Shown here: in pieces, positions 35,146-46,680 of the stretch
Layout: the number at the start of each line of letters is the position of its first letter
How positions within the stretch are numbered: the first letter of the stretch is position 1
NCBI GenBank assembly: GCA_029962745.1
Contig: CM057165.1
Location: 444,990 to 508,989, forward strand
DNA: 64,000 nt
Origin: Echinometra lucunter
Taxonomy: Eukaryota; Echinodermata; Echinoidea; Camarodonta; Echinometridae
Direction of reading: 5' to 3'
Notes under the pieces: model-generated
What the model was told of the DNA's origin: nothing
Databases searched by the model: none
The model's input: the letters and a program-made list of their open reading frames with translations, nothing else
Position numbers and translations under genes: made by a program

Positions 35146-35530
35146 AGAGGGAGGGGGGGAATTTTAAATGCAGATTTGTTTGGATATGGTTAAGAATACT
35201 TTATAGAGATCTGAATCAGAGTAAACTTCTTACCATGCCATCTCCTTTAATCAGCTCTCAGAAACGAATAGCATGGCTTCTGTTATTAAACAATATTCCC
35301 AAGTACATTATCCTAAATGTTATTCCTAATCTTGTTACCAATCATCACCCAACCCTGATTTATCCTTATTCCTCAGAGAGGCAATCTCCATTTGCTTTCT
35401 ATGCATTTAAGGTGAAGGATAGGGAAAGGAACGAGCCTGGAAAATGCAATAATTAGATTCCCCTCTCTGGGTGTGAGCCTCCTCTGCAAGGTACACATAC
35501 CGCTATTTTGAAAAGGGCGACTTGAAAAGG

Positions 35531-35965
35531 TCTGACCCAGGGGTGGCCAGTTTACTTTCAATTATGCATTCCGGGCGGGATGGAGGGATTGTGTGACCGG
35601 TTGGAAGCAGGATGTTTTCAGAGTACACCCTTGGGTTGGAGTGAGATGGGAATTCTCTATCGGTGCTTTAATGTGATCTGACTGATCGAGAGGATTCCCA
35701 CAGATTGAAATTGAATAACACATTTTTAGCTTGAAATGATAGAAATATGGTATTATGGCAGGGTGGAGGGATTGTGTGACCACTTAGAAGCAGGATGTTT
35801 CTGAATACACCCTTGAGTTGGTGTGAAATGGGAATTGTCTCACAGTGTTGGAATATGATCAGATTAAGAGCATTCCCTCAAAACTGAATAAAACTACCAG
35901 TAACAGATTTTTGCTGAAAATGATATTAAAATGACAAAATTGTGTCACTTTCAAATACCAGTCTG
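35531..35965. repeat. Tandem repeat, two units, ~183-bp period
   Basis: GGAGGGATTGTGTGACC at 35582 and 35765, with GCAGGATGTTT and ACACCCTTG(A/G)GTTGG in both. The third relative lies apart at 36552-36830. Confidence 0.82.
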
Positions 35966-36551
35966 CATGAAATTTTGAAATATGATTAAAACAAGAGCAG
36001 TCCAATAAATTGAAATAGGAAAAGAACAACAACATATTTGATAATAATAGTGGGTTCTTGTACTCATGTCCATCAGAATTGATGCTCCTGGCACTCCAAT
36101 GTTATTTTAGTGCTGAAACTTCATGAAAATGGTTCTGGCAGTTTTAAGTAGTTACACTTGCATGCAGGCGTTATAGTAAAAATGCATTGCCAAAAAGCAA
36201 AACAATCTGTGGCAATTATCATTATTGTTAGGAATATATACTCCCAATATTTTTTTACCCTTGTTGCCACGCATGGTGCAGCAATTTCACACATGGTTCT
36301 TCCTTGTCTGAATCCTTTACTCATTGTATTGGAACCATGAGTGTTATGTACTGGCGAGAACCATGCTTGCATGCATGAAAATTTTCTGCATATTATTGGC
36401 TGGCTATATTGCCAGTACCTACATATCTTGCTCTGAATGCCTGAACTTCCATGTCTTGTCTTCAGAATATATTTCAAATATATTTCAAATATTCATTTGG
36501 AACATTACTTCTAGATAGACAAATTTAGATTCAGTACATCATCAGAACCTG

Positions 36552-36830
36552 TAGGTCTGACCCAGGGGTAGCCAGTCTGTGTTCAATTATGCATTCTGGG
36601 GGAGGATGGAGGGATTGTGTGACCGGCTGACTGATATCAGGATGTTTTCAGAGTACACCCTTGGGTCTGTGTGAGATCAGGATCCTCTCAAAGAGCTTGA
36701 GTATGATCGGATTGAGCTCAGTCCCTCAAATTAAAATCAAAATAACAGTTTTTTTTTTGCTGAAAATAATATTAAAATGACAAAACTGTGGCACTGTCAG
36801 TATCATCCTGTATGAAATTTTCTCCATATT
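36552..36830. repeat. Dispersed third unit of the 35531 repeat
   Basis: GTCTGACCCAGGGGTAGCCA, GGAGGGATTGTGTGACCGG and CAGAGTACACCCTTGGGT match 35531-35757, same orientation, about 1 kb away. Sequence between (35966-36551) has no recognised feature. Confidence 0.8.
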
Positions 36831-36993
36831 ATTTTTGGCAGGCAGTTAGAGTTGATCGAAATATTACCTGGACCCAAAGAACGAAATTGGATTTTGGTGC
36901 AAGAAACATTTTTCAAAGACCTTATGGAGACTTATGGGTCAATTGTTGTGCTGATCGTTCATCTTTCTTAAAGTTCACTGAATTCCAAGAACA

Positions 36994-37078
36994 TATTCTA
37001 TGTTTGAAGCCAGAAGAGCATTACCTGATTTGCTTTAACAAATACGTAATTCCCTTCTGGCTCTGAACAGATGATATA
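36994..37078. mobile_element. Family D hairpin element, copy 2
   Basis: TCTATGTTTGAAGCCAGAAG pairs with CTTCTGGCTCTGAACAGATG. From 37079 to 38189 nothing else is recognised. Confidence 0.75.
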
Positions 37079-38189
37079 TTTTCTATACCATGGGGTTCAT
37101 AATCCTAGAAAGAAAATAATTTTCAGAATTATGAACCCTAATTTATTTTCAGAAATATGAACCCTACTATTTTGAGAACTAACCTTCAGGCTAAAGAATC
37201 TTCAGAACTGTCAACCTTTGAAAAAAGGCATTCCTTAAATAGCAAAATGAGCCTGTGAATCAACGAACCTTGATTCAAAATTGAAGGGTTGTTGACAGTG
37301 ACAAGAAATTGCCAGACCTACATGCAGTTCATGCACTATTGCAAAGAGTTTGTCTACCCAAATTCATTTTTTTCCCAAGAATGGATGTCATGAAAATTAG
37401 ACAATGATTGCACAGGTACAGTGTTCCTCAATTGAGCTCTCCTGAAATATTTCATTACCTGTTTCAATGAGAAAACAGTATAGTTCTAAGGCATCTTGTG
37501 TTTGAATATCACATTTTGTCAGCTGAGAGCAAGTTCATTTAATGCAGCATTAACACACCACTGGCACTTAGACAGTTTGTGGGTGTGCTGTTTTAACAGC
37601 TGTTTTGATTTACAAAGTTGATGCTACTGTAACATTGAGTAGTTTCCTTGGAAGTTGATTTAGAATATTAAAGTTTAGATGGTTCATTTAAGTGCCTGAT
37701 GGTAACATTCAATGCATTGTGAAATCTTCCCTCATATTGACATTGAAGACTTTGTATTTTTTCCTCTCAGATGTTAAAAATTTGTATTAGGATTACTGTA
37801 ATTTTGTTATTATAGTTAGGCTTGTCACTTTTCTGCTACAGTTATTTTGCAGTAAGTGCACTGGAAAGAGCAGCGTGAAATTCATTGCCACAAATATCCT
37901 CATCTTAAAGAAAGATGTTATATCTAATTTGTCTTTTGGGAACTTCTTTTAGGAAAAATGGGGTTCAGCACAACCTTATTGAAAATAAAACACAAAGCTC
38001 AAATTCATAGGCCTGATTAGTTCAAAGTTAAGTTAATCTGCTTTCTGCTCATTATCTTTTTTTAATCATTTTTTTTTCATCATTTCTTTTCATCATGTTT
38101 AAATATTAAACTGTGAAAAGAAAATGAACAAAAAAGAACAAAGACAACATATAGAAAAAATTCTCAATATTTCCTCATTAATTCCACAG

Positions 38190-38262
38190 GTCGTTCAGGA
38201 GTATGAAAGAGCAGTTATTTTTAGATTGGGTCGGCTCCTTGCTGGAGGTGCAAAAGGCCCAG
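38190..38262 (+). CDS. STOM: Stomatin exon 3: start of the SPFH domain
   Basis: Acceptor TTCCACAG ends at 38189; donor GTAAGT starts at 38263. It encodes residues 60-83, [20 protein letters not shown] followed by AKGP, plus the first base of Gly84. The [12 protein letters not shown] motif is the hallmark opening of the PHB domain in stomatin, podocin and MEC-2, and is nearly identical across animals. Entry and exit phases (0 and 1) fit exons 2 and 4. Confidence 0.95.
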
Positions 38263-38504
38263 GTAAGTCTCTTACTTTTCCTTACACTAACACAGGTGTA
38301 TGAATGGTGCTTTGTTCAGTATGATAATCAACTTCAATTGAAGGCGAGGCGAGAAGAATGTTTGCAATTCCTGCTTGCATTTGTCAAAGAATACATATCA
38401 TTTTTCAAATTGCCCAGGTATGATTGTACATTTTGCAGGATTTGTTCCCTCATCATAATAAAGGCAGAGGCTGAACATTGTGTCAGTGAAGGAAATTTAC
38501 ACTT

Positions 38505-39914
38505 TTTATGCCTCCGCCCACCGTAGGTGGTTGCCGGAGGCATTGTTTTCGGGTCGTCCGTCTGTCCCGTTTTCGTTCTCGCGATAACTTAAGGCCCCCT
38601 CACACCTAACCGAATTGCCTGAAATATGCCTTGCGATGGCTGGCGAAAGGCCTTTTTTAAAAAATCGTTTTCAATGGTAACTGGTAGTAAATCATATTTA
38701 CCCTTCGTGTTTGGGTTCGTACACCTTCTGAACTAACTGCTGCGATTATTCAAATTCGCGCGGAAATTTTGAACATGTTTAAAATTTCCTGACGAATTGA
38801 AAAATCGTTGGTCATCTGTTTGAATTCGCATCTCTTATTTAGTCTGCGGTAATCGTTCGTTTATCGTTCGTGTGTTATTGTCGCGCATAGTCCCTCATCG
38901 CGCTTTTGCCAAAGTGGACCGATCTCGAAAGAACCCTAAACGAAGCAACACGATGACAAACGCCCGATCTATTCCCTCGTCTTCGTTTCTAATCGCACGC
39001 CATATCAAACCATTGCTCACTGTTCGTTCGTCTTATTGGGTTATATCAACCCTTCGCTCGCCTTCGGCTGCAATTTACTCAATGAGGTGAACCGAAACAT
39101 CGATATCCTTCGCATGTCATATTTATCCTTCGCTTACCGTTCGTTGATAAAATTTGAAAATTGTTACTGATCGCATGATTTGTCGGAAATTTTATTTGAA
39201 TTCGTTGAATTCGCGTGCATTTCGTGCATTTTTCCCATTCGTCACCCTTCGCCCGCCTACATTCGGTCAGGTGTGAGGGGGCCTTTAAGAACCGTTTGAC
39301 GGATCAACTTCAAACTTGGCTCGTGTATGCATATGGGAGGGACAATGATCTGATTAGATTTTGGAGTCTGAAGGTCCAAGGTCAAGGTCATAGAGGTAAT
39401 AATACACATAAAAATGGCTCATTCTCGCGATAACTTAAGAACCATGTGACAGATTGGCTTCAAACTTGGCTCATGTATGCACATGGAAGGGACAATGATC
39501 TGATTAGATTTGGGGGTCACAAGGTCAAAGTTCAAAGGTCATAGAGGTCATTATGTACATAGAAATGGTTCATTTTCACCATAACTCAACCATTTGACCG
39601 ATCAACCTCAAACTGAGCACATGTATGCATATGGGAGAGACAATGATCTGATTAGATTTGGGGGTCTCAAGGTCAATGGTCAAAGGTCATAGAGGTCATT
39701 ATGTACATAGAAATGGTTCGTTCTTGTGATAACTCAGTAACCATTTGATGGTTCAACAAACTTGGCTCATGTATGCATATGGAAAGGGCAATGCTCTCAT
39801 TAGATTTGGGGGTCACAAGGTCAAAGGTCAAGGTCAAAGATGTCATTGTATGAATGAAAATAAATCAACATGAAGTGCCATTTATTTCTGATTTGGTAAT
39901 GGCGGAGGCATAAA
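38505..39914 (+). repeat. Interspersed repeat with TTTATGCCTCCGCC ends and 150-bp tandem units
   Basis: Inverted ends TTTATGCCTCCGCC and GGCGGAGGCATAAA enclose four ~150-bp units (ATAACT at 38584, 39430, 39581, 39729), each with CAAACTTGGCTC, TGATCTGATTAGATTT and AAGGTCAAAGGTCATAGAGG. The first unit is split by the element at 38592-39284. Confidence 0.85.
38592..39284. mobile_element. MITE with TTA target duplication
   Basis: 693 bp, ends AGGCCCCCTCACACCTAACC and the near inverse GGTCAGGTGTGAGGGGGCCT, flanked by TTA (38589-38591 and 39285-39287). The sister unit at 39424-39445 shows the empty site GATAACTTAAGAACC. A 3-bp TTA duplication is typical of PIF/Harbinger elements. CpG-rich interior (many TTCG/CGAA words). 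Confidence 0.9.
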
Positions 39915-40377
39915 GTTCGACGCGTGGTCGTAGATTCATCTAGTCTTCAGATGTGTTTTAATCTATTCTGCCCTACTTTAACAAAGGGAAGCAAGTGACA
40001 TATCAATGAAATCTGAGTTATTGATATTTTCATATTTATCTAGCGTGCTCTTCATTCAGACCAAATTTTATGCATGAACACTCATCTTGCTAAAAGATAT
40101 GTTAGGCAAGACATCACGGTATTGCATTGACATCGGTGTAAATGAGATACATTTTGCTCTTTTACATGAAATGTCACTTGCTTCCTTTTGTCAAATTAGG
40201 GTAGTTTTGACTACTGAATTCTCTTTTGCCATAGACTCATTACAGGAGTCACCCAGTTCCAGTAGCCAGCAGATTAACCCATTGCCTACCGGAACCATAT
40301 GATGCCTGTATTAAGTCTATGGGAATGAGAGAATTCTGTAATCAAATGAGTTAAATAACATAAGGTTTAAAGTAAAT

Positions 40378-40773
40378 GGGCAATTCCACGTCGGAAAAAA
40401 AGTCACCTTACTTCACTTTTATAGTGAAAACAATCACTTTGATAGCCCTGAATAGCCAAATCTTTGAATTAAAAAAAGCTTAAACAATTAAGAATTCCAC
40501 AATCTTAGTCTGTGTTGGTATAATGCATGTTTGATTTCAAAAGACATGTTTGAAGTTTCAAATTGGCGTTTTTTTCTGGTAATTCTGTTACCGAGGTGTT
40601 ATACCACAATATCATGAATGCAAGAATAAACTTGTTGGAATGAAAGAGCTTACATGAAAGAATGGGCATATTTACAGAGTACTAAATGGTGAGAAGGGAG
40701 GCAGAGTACAAAAGAAGCACAGAAAGTCTAAAAATGTTGGTAACGGAATTACACCCTTCCCGTGGAATTGCCC
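40378..40773 (+). mobile_element. Family C element, copy 2
   Basis: 396 bp with exact 13-bp ends GGGCAATTCCACG / CGTGGAATTGCCC and 4-bp direct repeats AAAT (40374-40377, 40774-40777). It ends about 190 bp before stomatin exon 4. Confidence 0.9.
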
Positions 40774-40964
40774 AAATGCATGTAAATACAGAAGTTGATG
40801 GTTACCAGTTTATACAGCTTATGGATCTTTATTATCATAAATGCATTATGTGGCAGAAAGAATAAAAAGAAAAATAAGGGATGTAAAACGTTGCAAAATA
40901 GCGGAAGTCAAATATATTTAGGCTGTCCACTTTGAAAACATTTGTTTAATTTCTTCGTTAACAG

Positions 40965-41047
40965 GTATTTTTTTGATCCTGCCTTGTATTGAGAGCTACA
41001 CTAAGGTGGATCTCAGAACTGTTTCATTTGATGTACCCCCTCAAGAG
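40965..41047 (+). CDS. STOM: Stomatin exon 4: SPFH domain
   Basis: Acceptor AACAG ends at 40964; donor GTAAGA starts at 41048. The exon completes Gly84 and encodes FFILPCIESYTKVDLRTVSF then DVPPQE (to residue 111). Cys91 in the LPC motif corresponds to human C87, the second palmitoylated cysteine. The RTVSFDVPPQE segment is a core PHB strand that leads into the Ile-Leu-Thr-Lys-Asp motif of the next exon. Confidence 0.95.
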
Positions 41048-42477
41048 GTAAGATATGCACGTATGACAATTTGCATTGAAATTTGAACTATGTTGGGGAA
41101 ATTCACCTTTACTGCACATTAGATTCCATGTACATGTGAGGAGAAAGTAGAGAAATTAGTCTTGTGGAAGTTTGAAAGAAATCTGATGTCTTGAAAGTAT
41201 TCATGTTTTACAAATCTGAGGATTTTCATAAAAATATATAGACAACAAATTGGCAACAAATTGGTAACATATTGGTAGCATAGTCTTTTGCAAACTATTC
41301 CCCAATTTCTTATGCAGGAGGAATTTTTTGTACAACAGAATATTTGCATTTCGAATAGAGGAACCTATAATTTCACATTAGTGATAAAGCAAGAATGCAT
41401 TTTGGAGCCAGACTAGGGCATGACTTTGCATGTATATGCAGCTGAAGTATATGCAACACATGTCGTACTCTGACTTATCATCATTATGGCTGTCCTGATG
41501 CTGCAGTCGATTCAATAAATTTGATTCATGAGCTTGAACAAGATCTTCCACTTACAGTAGATGTTTGTTATCCTTTAGAGTCAAACCAAGCTCTTTAGAT
41601 TCAAGTCTTGTCTCTTTAATTTACGATTCCCTCATCTTGGATGTTGCCAGTCGGCGAACTCTGTCAGCGTCGAGAGTTTGTCAGATTTGTTAGCTCTCAG
41701 GAGCAAGCAACAACGACGACATAGCTTGGCAGGAGCCCGTTGCATCCATGCTCGTTATTAGCATAATGAAAAACCCCCGCTTGGGCTCTTCCAGAGCTAG
41801 TTGTTCAAATTAAACCGTGGTCTTTTGCTATGGAAAGCTTATCTAAGAGTGTATCCAGTCTTCTTTATCTGCGCAGACCCACTGTTTATGCCCATCTAGT
41901 TCTCAACAGATTTCCTCCATTAAGAACCAAAAGGGCTGTAACTGCAATGTCCTACTGACATTTGGCAATTGATATTTGCTCTTTAGAGATCATGGAAAGG
42001 ATTCTATAATTACTATCTTACATCCTCTCAAGAAATAGACTGTGGAGACAATAACTTTGATGCCGTGTCTTTGAAAATACAGGATGTCACTTGTCAGGGC
42101 TTGTAATTTAGAGCACTTTATATAGAAGGCAAAGATGTCATTCCATATTTGTAATCAGAAGGCTCAAAACTGATCATGCTAATTACAATTTCTTGGTACT
42201 CTATGTCTGATTATTAGAAATATATATGGAAATAGATTTATGCCAGTACATAAAGATTCAATGGTGTTTTTTTTTTTTTTACTGGAAATTATTCTGTGAA
42301 CACTGTCTGTGGTGAATGAACAGTGGGATCAGGGCAAACTGGGATAGAAATTTGGTTGGAAAATTTTGATGTGACTGTCCTTTTAGATCATAAAACTGAT
42401 CCTCAAGCCAAAACATAAAGCAGCCTGTAGGGAAAACTCCCCACTCTCCCCATAGCCATCCTTCACCAGGTAGGATT
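41048..42477 (+). other. Intron 4, first stretch
   Basis: No gene or repeat family recognised. Unique-looking AT-rich sequence. Confidence 0.4.
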
Positions 42478-42485
42478 ATCTAAGG

Positions 42486-42760
42486 CTTTGCTTCTCAACC
42501 TTTTCTAACTCAAGGCCCACTTTTTTGCTCCTAAGAATTTACAAGGCCCACTTTGGCTCTTAGAAATTTTTTGAGGCCCATCTTACAAAAACCTTAGTAA
42601 GAATAAATGACAATAGAACATTGCATCAAGAAATCTTTGAGAAAAATTTCAACAACTAACAGTTTAGCTAAATTCTAACATAAGATATATCTCTATTTTA
42701 TTTTGTTTTTAACAATATTTTTTTTTGCCAAACTCGCGCCCCACTGGTTGAGAAGCGCTG
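42486..42760. mobile_element. hAT-like MITE
   Basis: Ends CTTTGCTTCTCAACC and GGTTGAGAAGCGCTG, flanked by ATCTAAGG (42478) and ATCTAATG (42761), a 7-of-8 direct repeat. The interior repeats AAGGCCCACTTT. The rest to 44532 shows only a weak ~120-bp duplication at 43680-43895. Confidence 0.75.
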
Positions 42761-44532
42761 ATCTAATGAACAAGAGAAGATAGTATCGATGAAGGTACTT
42801 CAGGAATGTAGATTTGGATCTGTTATGACAGGTGTTTTAGAGGAAGCCTCCTTTCCATCAAATTGAGCCATGAATGATTGTCAATTATTGTGCTTGTCAT
42901 TTGCAGAGAAACAGAATTAGGGCATTAGCGATTCTGGTAATGCTTTAAAAATACCCTGGGGAGCTCTGTAAAATTGAACTTTTAAAATGTTATGACTTGT
43001 TTTATTGTTGAAAATGCAGCTATACAAGAGCTAGTCTTAGAAGGACACTTTTTTGATAAATCTGATTTTTTTGTCTAGATTATAACCTATTATCACATTA
43101 TACATTTTTTTTTTGGTATTTCAATTCTTGAAGATAACTTTTGTTAATATGCGTTATACATCTAGAGATATCATTTCTAATGGCAATATAAAAAATGAGA
43201 TTTACGAAAATGTCATGCTTGCACAAATAAAGTGTGGTATTTACATTTCATAACTCTTAACAAAACCTGTTTCTTTAACAGGCATTGCATTATAATAACA
43301 GAAAAAAGGAAAAATATTCATAAATGTTTAAAAATCAAGAATAATGATATTAGAAATTGACACATTTGTATTATAGCAGTCTGTGATGTGGACTAGCATT
43401 ACATCATAATAATTTCATCCCATTGTATACAACATGCAGAGAATTGCAGTATATGGAAAAAGATAGGTCTGGATTTAAGACTAATACAGACAGGATTATA
43501 TTTATATCTGGGCAAGATAGGGTTTCGGGTCGGAGCATACAAGAGTATCCATGCATGGGCGGCAACATCACGGATTCATTACCTAGATACAATCTTCTTG
43601 TTTTGGACAGATAATATGGCCTCATGGAACTAGTGTCAGTCCCTGCTATGCTTTGATGTGTACCTGTATATTCTAGTTCCTATTTTCAAAAGGTTATTTT
43701 CATTTCTCTTTTATTGCCATTTTGAGAGAGTATATTTAATACTGTGAAATGTATACTGTATAACAATCTTCCTCTTCTCTTACACCATTCTCTTATTTTC
43801 TTTCTGATTTTTTTAAAACGTTATTCTTATTTGTCTTTTATTGCTAGTTAGAGAGAATGTATGAAATCTGCAAAACGTATCTTATATGAAATTGATTGTA
43901 GTTTGAAAAATTCTTTCGTAGAAAAGCCATATCATGATGACCTCTCTATGATTTTTCATTAATCATGTTCAAGGTTAGTTGAATTTTCTTGGTTCATACA
44001 ATTTGAACATTTTCCCCCTAATGCCACAAAATACATGTAATTGTCCTTTGATATAAATCATAAGCTTTGGGGAAATAATTGAATTCAGTCATTTCAATTT
44101 TGTTTATTTTGTTGAAATATATGTCAGAGGTTGTTAAAAGAATATTGTCATATTTATAATAAAGCAAGAACACTTTGAAATATGGGAATGAAATATAGAG
44201 CCATGGGAAGATTTAGAGAATTGATATATTGGGATATTGATTTCATCTGAGTGAAAACATAAGGGAATGCCTGTGAGAGATAATGCTTCATGCTCCCTAG
44301 ATACTATAGATAATGATAGAAATTGCTGATGTATCATTTTAGTTGTTTCTCAATGCAGTGAAACATGCAAAGCAAGCTGTTTGTCTCCTAATCTCTACAG
44401 AATATTCCTTGTTAAAAAAATCCATTACTGTTAAACTTATGCATTCTTATGACAGATCCATTAACAGTTATTAAATATGTATGTTACAGTGAAAAGATTG
44501 TGGTAGGATCATTTCATATTGAGTATATAAAA

Positions 44533-44616
44533 TACCATCTGTTCAGAGCCAGAAGGGCATTAACTATGTGTTACAGCATTTGAGTTAATGCCTTTTGCCT
44601 CCAAACAGACAATATG
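44533..44616. mobile_element. Family D hairpin element, copy 3
   Basis: CATCTGTTCAGAGCCAGAAG on the left; right arm GCCTTTTGCCTCCAAACAGACAATATG pairs with it with a few changes. Confidence 0.82.
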
Positions 44617-44667
44617 TTGGGTGGAAGTTTTTGACAATTTTCAGGGATTTTGTGAAAACTGAAGTGC

Positions 44668-45163
44668 TTAAAGGCATTGGCTAACTTTGTGAGCAGTTGA
44701 TTTAAAAAATTCTCAAACTAAGATGAAACATGTGTATGAGTACTTGTATTTGTACTCGAAAACCCTCAAACCAACCATAATTTGGAAGGAAAAGCTGTAA
44801 GTTAGACGCAAACCGCGATTTTATTAGCTTTCGTCTCGAGAGACACTGAACTAAGAGGACCGTTTGCACGAATTCAAAAATACCGTTACCTGCCTTCCGC
44901 CGCGTGATACGTCAATACAAACAGTGCGGTCCGTTGAGTCATGTGCGCATGCGCATTCCTTACGTTGAGCCTATGTAACCGACCCTCGTATATTTTTCAA
45001 ACATTGGTTCACATTTCTAATATTTAAAAATATTTCCCGTGGATATTATGCTCTGAAACTTTCAGACTGGTATTTTTACACTATAACCTTAATGTTTATC
45101 CCATTTTTAAGTAACAAAATGAGATTTTTTTAAAATCATGACAATGTTAGCCAATGCCTTTAA
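44668..45163 (+). mobile_element. Family A element, copy 3
   Basis: 496 bp, ends AAAGGCATTGGCTAAC / GTTAGCCAATGCCTTTA, the best-preserved inverted ends of the family. Same orientation as copy 1. Confidence 0.9.
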
Positions 45164-46119
45164 GGATTTGAAAGTGGGATTTTTAAAAAAGAATACTGAC
45201 ATTCATTTGGACCAAATCCTCTGAAATTACCAAATCCTTAGCTTTCTTTAATAATGGAAAATCTGCATCGCCTCAAGGCTAACCAATTAAACTCAACCTG
45301 TATTTCAAATTTTCATAAGTGCATGTGCAAAGACCAAATCTTTTGAAATTACAGCTTCCTCTGGTCGTAATCGGAAATCACAGTTGCCCTGAAGCCAACC
45401 ATTAAAATAGGCTAAATGCACGTTTGTTTGGGTTTTTTTGTATGTGACACAAAAATTGTAAAAAATTGTAAATTTTTTTTTTCTTTAATTTCCAGTACTC
45501 AACTTTATCTTTACTAACCTTCATTTCAGCTTGCTGATGACTTAAATGACACTACATGTAAGCTTATGCGGAGATGATGGCCTATATATGTTTCTGTACT
45601 GACAATTCTTTTACTTCTTAATGGAAATCTCAGTTGCTTTTATGCTAATTCTTTAAGTGCAAAGCATGTTTCAAATCTTTGATATATGCAACGAAAGTTA
45701 CAAAGAATAAATACTTTTTATAATCTTTACCCTTTACCAACTAGGACTCATCTAGCCCTTTAATTTTCATCTGAGCTAGCTGAGATCTTGAATAACTGTA
45801 ATCTATATAGTGCAGACAGATACAGACACATTTCAGGGGGGCGGTACGCCACAGTAGTGAACACGCGAAGCGCACTCGGGGGGGGGGGGGAGAAGCTTTG
45901 ATGTTTCTTTGTCATCGTTCCTTGTCTGCTCCTTCTCTTCCTATGTTCTCTCACCTTTTTCTCTTCTTTTCTTTCTTTCTTTTTTTTTTTTTTTGGGGGG
46001 GGGTGACGCCCCCATTGCCGCCCTGACTACGTGGATGCAGACAGAATATCACAGGCAATATGTTTCTTCCATCATGACAGATCCCTCTATCTTTTGCAGG
46101 AAATCACAGTAACCAACTT

Positions 46120-46680
46120 ATACATGAATTATTGAAATCCTTATTTGATCAGCTTTTCTACAAGCTTGCAAAACCAGCATTTCAATTTTATTGCTGCTTT
46201 TTTCTTATAAATAATCAGTATCTGAAATAAACAAACCAACAAAAGTCAATGAGAAGAGTTGACTCAGTAATGCATTGTTAACTGCCAATATAACAATGCA
46301 TTATTGAGTCGACTCTTCTCATTTACTTTTGTTGGTTTGTTTATTTACTTATGCCAATATGTGGACTATTTCAAGATATCAGTATCTGAAATAGATATAA
46401 AGTGAAGTGAAAGTATGTTGAGAAATTAAAAGTTGCCTATTTGCGTGGAAAAACAGTGATTTGAACTTTTCTTTGCATTGCCAAATTAAGGATTTCAGTG
46501 CTTATTTTCCTTTGAAAAAAAAAATCAGCATCAAACGACAAATACTGATTCAGTCATAGAGGGCAGGTTGTAGAATATTTTGCTCTTTCTGCTCATGTAT
46601 TTGGTTTATTTGTTTAGGGCTTTGTATCAAAAGTTATTAGGCGAAACCACACAATGTTGGCCCTCTGTCAGGAGTAGGTT
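46120..46680 (-). mobile_element. Family B element, copy 6, interrupted
   Basis: ATCCTTATTTGATCAGCTTT, AATTAAAAGTTGCC, TATTTTCCTTTGAAAA and GTTATTAGGCGAAACCACAC follow the family B order. Ends decayed. Split by the foldback sequence at 46230-46377. Confidence 0.7.
46230..46377. mobile_element. Foldback insertion with 16-bp flanking direct repeat
   Basis: ATCAGTATCTGAAATA occurs at 46214-46229 and 46378-46393. Between them, arms of about 55 bp (CAAACCAACAAAAGT..., ending AATGCATTGTTA) pair almost perfectly with TAACAATGCATT...ACTTTTGTTGGTTTG. Confidence 0.8.

Noticed and set aside
36121..36477. 118-codon minus-strand open frame
   Set aside because: No motif and no splice sites of note; a chance opening.
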